A stretch of DNA of 7,838 bases from Clostridiales bacterium (GTDB lineage: Bacteria; Bacillota; Clostridia; UBA8921). The notes under the pieces were generated by a model, which saw only the letters and a list, made by a program, of their open reading frames with translations, searched no databases and was not told where the DNA came from. A program made the position numbers and the translations under genes. The first letter of the stretch is position 1. Every line of letters begins with the position of its first letter. Of the stretch, positions 6,196 through 7,838 are shown in pieces. The DNA lies in NCBI GenBank assembly GCA_003535395.1, contig DOHE01000008.1, forward strand, positions 1-7,838, in the 5' to 3' direction.

Positions 6196-7026
6196 ATGGA
6201 CAGGGTATTGATCGAAAATTATCTGGCAAATATCAAGGTCGATGTGATCATGGCTTCCTATACCTGCTGCTGGCGGGAATGGAAGGAACTGGATTATATC
6301 CCTTCATACAATAAATTTTATTTTATTTGCGGGGGAGAAGGCTGGCTGAAGATCGGGAATGAGGAGTATTATCCGGTCCCGGGTCAGCTGTGCCTCATGC
6401 CGGCCGGTGTGCTGCAGTCCTATTCCGCTATCAGCGATCAGCCGTTTGTCAAATACTGGTGCCATTTCACAGCAAAAGTAGGAGACAGGAACCTTTTTGA
6501 CCTGATTCAAACGCCATTGATCATCGATGTGCAGGATCTTCGATCCATGCAAAGGCTTTTTACGGAACTGACGGAGCATCACAAGGTGTACACACTGTCC
6601 TCCATGCTGAAGGTACAGTCAGCGATCCTCGGGATCATCGCTGCTTTTATCGGGCAGTTTGGAGCCGGCATCCGGATCATACAGAACCGGAAAGAGGACA
6701 AGCTGGCGGAGATCCTGAAGTTCATCCAGGAAAACATGGCAGCCGATCTGTCCATTGAAAAGCTGTCAGCTGTCGCCCACTTCCATCCCAACCATTTCAT
6801 CCGGTTTTTCAGGAAAAATACGGGGATGACCCCCATGCACTATTTAAGAAAAGTCCGGTTGGAAAAAGCCCGGAACCTGATCCTTGATATGGAGATGAGC
6901 ATGGCCGAAATCGCTGAAGCCGTGGGGTACCGGGAATCCTCCCATTTTTCCAGGGATTTTAAATCCTATACGGGCTATTCCCCGTCTGACTTCAAAAAGG
7001 CACTGCATCATTTCTGCAAGGTGTAA
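6196..7026 (+). CDS. AraC-family transcriptional regulator with cupin sensor domain
   Basis: A 276-residue DNA-binding protein. The N-terminal half is a cupin-like sugar-sensing domain (about 20-95; FYFICGGEGWLKIGNEEYYPVPGQLCLMPAG at 41-71 gives the G(x)G...PG...P-G pattern of such domains). The C-terminal 100 residues hold the two AraC helix-turn-helices: LSIEKLSAVAHFHPNHFIRFF (185-205) and MAEIAEAVGYRESSHFSRDF (236-255), ending with the family signature TGYSPSDFKK (259-268). Divergent placement beside the fucosidase gene suggests it senses a fucose-containing sugar or its product and activates that gene, perhaps also the GH94 gene. The ATG at 6196 gives the best domain fit, but only GGGG lies ahead of it (1 nt gap), so the true start might be the TTG at 6208 or the ATG at 6250. 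Its stop directly abuts that of the convergent GH94 gene. Family sure; ligand inferred. Confidence 0.92.
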   Translation: MDRVLIENYLANIKVDVIMASYTCCWREWKELDYIPSYNKFYFICGGEGWLKIGNEEYYPVPGQLCLMPAGVLQSYSAISDQPFVKYWCHFTAKVGDRNLFDLIQTPLIIDVQDLRSMQRLFTELTEHHKVYTLSSMLKVQSAILGIIAAFIGQFGAGIRIIQNRKEDKLAEILKFIQENMAADLSIEKLSAVAHFHPNHFIRFFRKNTGMTPMHYLRKVRLEKARNLILDMEMSMAEIAEAVGYRESSHFSRDFKSYTGYSPSDFKKALHHFCKV

Positions 7027-7838
7027 TCATATTTTTCGCTTCTCTCTTGGGCAGTTTGCATCCAGCCGGACTTGTACGGTATGAACCAGCCCGTCATCTG
7101 TCAGCGGGAATCCATTGACCGGCTGTTCCAAGCCATCCAGCAGAAGGGAGGAAACTCCCTGGCCGCCATTGGCATTCTCCACGCGGATCTCATACAGGGT
7201 ATTGTTTGTGCCATGCCGGTATTCCAGGCTGAAACCTGACCAGGATGTGGGCAGAACCGGATCTACTTTCAACATATTTCCTTCTTTGCGGATCCCCAGC
7301 AGCCATTCCACGATGGTTCGGTACATCCAGCCGGCGGAGCCTGTATACCAGCTCCATCCGCCCCTGCCAACGAAGGGTTCCCGAAAATAAACATCCCCGG
7401 CCAGCACATAGGGTTCCGATCCGTAACGTTGGATGGATTTAGGGCTTGTCCCGGATTTAACGGGATTGATGATAGAAAGGATCCTCCATGCGCTGTCGCC
7501 GTCCCGAAGCATGGCATGCGCCATGGCCAGCCAGACCGCGGCATGGGTATACTGGCCTCCGTTTTCCCTAAGACCCGGCAAATACCCCTTGATATATCCC
7601 GGGTCCAGGGCCGTCTTGTCAAAGGGCGGGGCCAGCAGCAGCACCACATCTTCTAAAGGACGGACCAGGTAACGATCCGCGATAGCAATGGCTTTTATGG
7701 CACGGCGCAGGTCACCGCCTCCGGAAAGCACACTCCAGGACTGTGCGATCAGATCGATTTTACATTCGTCATTATCCTTGGAACCCAAAGGTTTGCCATC
7801 GTCAAAATAGGCCCTTACATACCATTCCCCGTCCCAGC
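7027..7838 (-). CDS. GH94-type phosphorylase / cyclic beta-1,2-glucan synthase, C-terminal part (5' end outside window)
   Basis: The last 269 codons of a minus-strand gene that enters from the right edge. The frame is open to the edge; the visible part begins WDGEWYVRAYFDDGKP and runs directly into GSKDNDECKIDLIAQSW, a GH94 hallmark. Further family blocks are DRYLVRP...LLLAPPFD, DPGYIKGYLPG, LRENGGQYTHAAVW, YGSEPYVLAGDVY and GRGGWSWYTGSAGWMYR, followed by a small all-beta C-terminal domain. GH94 enzymes phosphorolyse beta-glucosides; the TGS region and the preceding Gln-Tyr-Thr-His segment belong to the phosphate-binding side of the site. The general-acid Asp lies upstream, outside the window. 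The DPGYIKGY and GRGGWSWYTGSAGW wording resembles the GH94 domain of cyclic beta-1,2-glucan synthases and 1,2-beta-oligoglucan phosphorylases more than cellobiose phosphorylase, so a beta-1,2-glucan substrate is possible. A full length near 1100 or near 2800 residues would separate these. GH94 sure; substrate uncertain. Confidence 0.9.
   Translation of the reverse strand, partial: WDGEWYVRAYFDDGKPLGSKDNDECKIDLIAQSWSVLSGGGDLRRAIKAIAIADRYLVRPLEDVVLLLAPPFDKTALDPGYIKGYLPGLRENGGQYTHAAVWLAMAHAMLRDGDSAWRILSIINPVKSGTSPKSIQRYGSEPYVLAGDVYFREPFVGRGGWSWYTGSAGWMYRTIVEWLLGIRKEGNMLKVDPVLPTSWSGFSLEYRHGTNNTLYEIRVENANGGQGVSSLLLDGLEQPVNGFPLTDDGLVHTVQVRLDANCPREKRKI

Overview
The window reads as chromosomal DNA of a low-to-mid GC Gram-positive anaerobe, most likely class Clostridia. 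This rests on strong AGGAGG-type ribosome binding sites, sigma-A-like promoters, an Hsp70 lacking the Gram-negative NBD insert, and a sugar-utilisation cluster (GH29, GH94, AraC) typical of gut or plant-degrading Clostridia. The assignment is an inference; there is no rRNA or other marker gene.

Region 1 (1-290) is the 3' end of a GGDEF diguanylate cyclase gene with both the active-site GGEEF and the RxxD inhibitory site. Region 2 (291-399) holds no gene, but carries a good sigma-A promoter whose start point lies just ahead of the next gene.

Region 3 (400-4679) is a compact four-gene plus-strand operon: a divergent GrpE-family protein, an Hsp70 of the HscC type, a small TPR protein, and a J-domain/TPR/SEC-C protein. 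Junctions are a 23-nt overlap and two 2-nt gaps. Together they form a complete dedicated Hsp70 machine (ATPase, exchange factor, J-partner, TPR adaptor) separate from housekeeping DnaK-DnaJ-GrpE. Its oddities are that the J domain has Pro-Pro-Glu where His-Pro-Asp is expected, the Hsp70 substrate domain has a lengthened arch loop and a Cys-x-x-Cys pair, and an HscC-type protein is paired with its own GrpE-like factor. This is the most interesting part of the window.

Region 4 (4680-7838) is a carbohydrate locus. An intracellular GH29 alpha-L-fucosidase (minus strand) is divergent from an AraC-family regulator (plus strand). The 136-nt space between them holds two promoters, a 16-bp perfect palindrome and phased AAAyGCA repeats that could be the regulator's operator. 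Converging on araC, with stop codons directly abutting, is the 3' end of a GH94-type phosphorylase or cyclic beta-1,2-glucan synthase gene that runs off the right edge. I see no RNA genes, mobile elements, CRISPR arrays or convincing intrinsic terminators.
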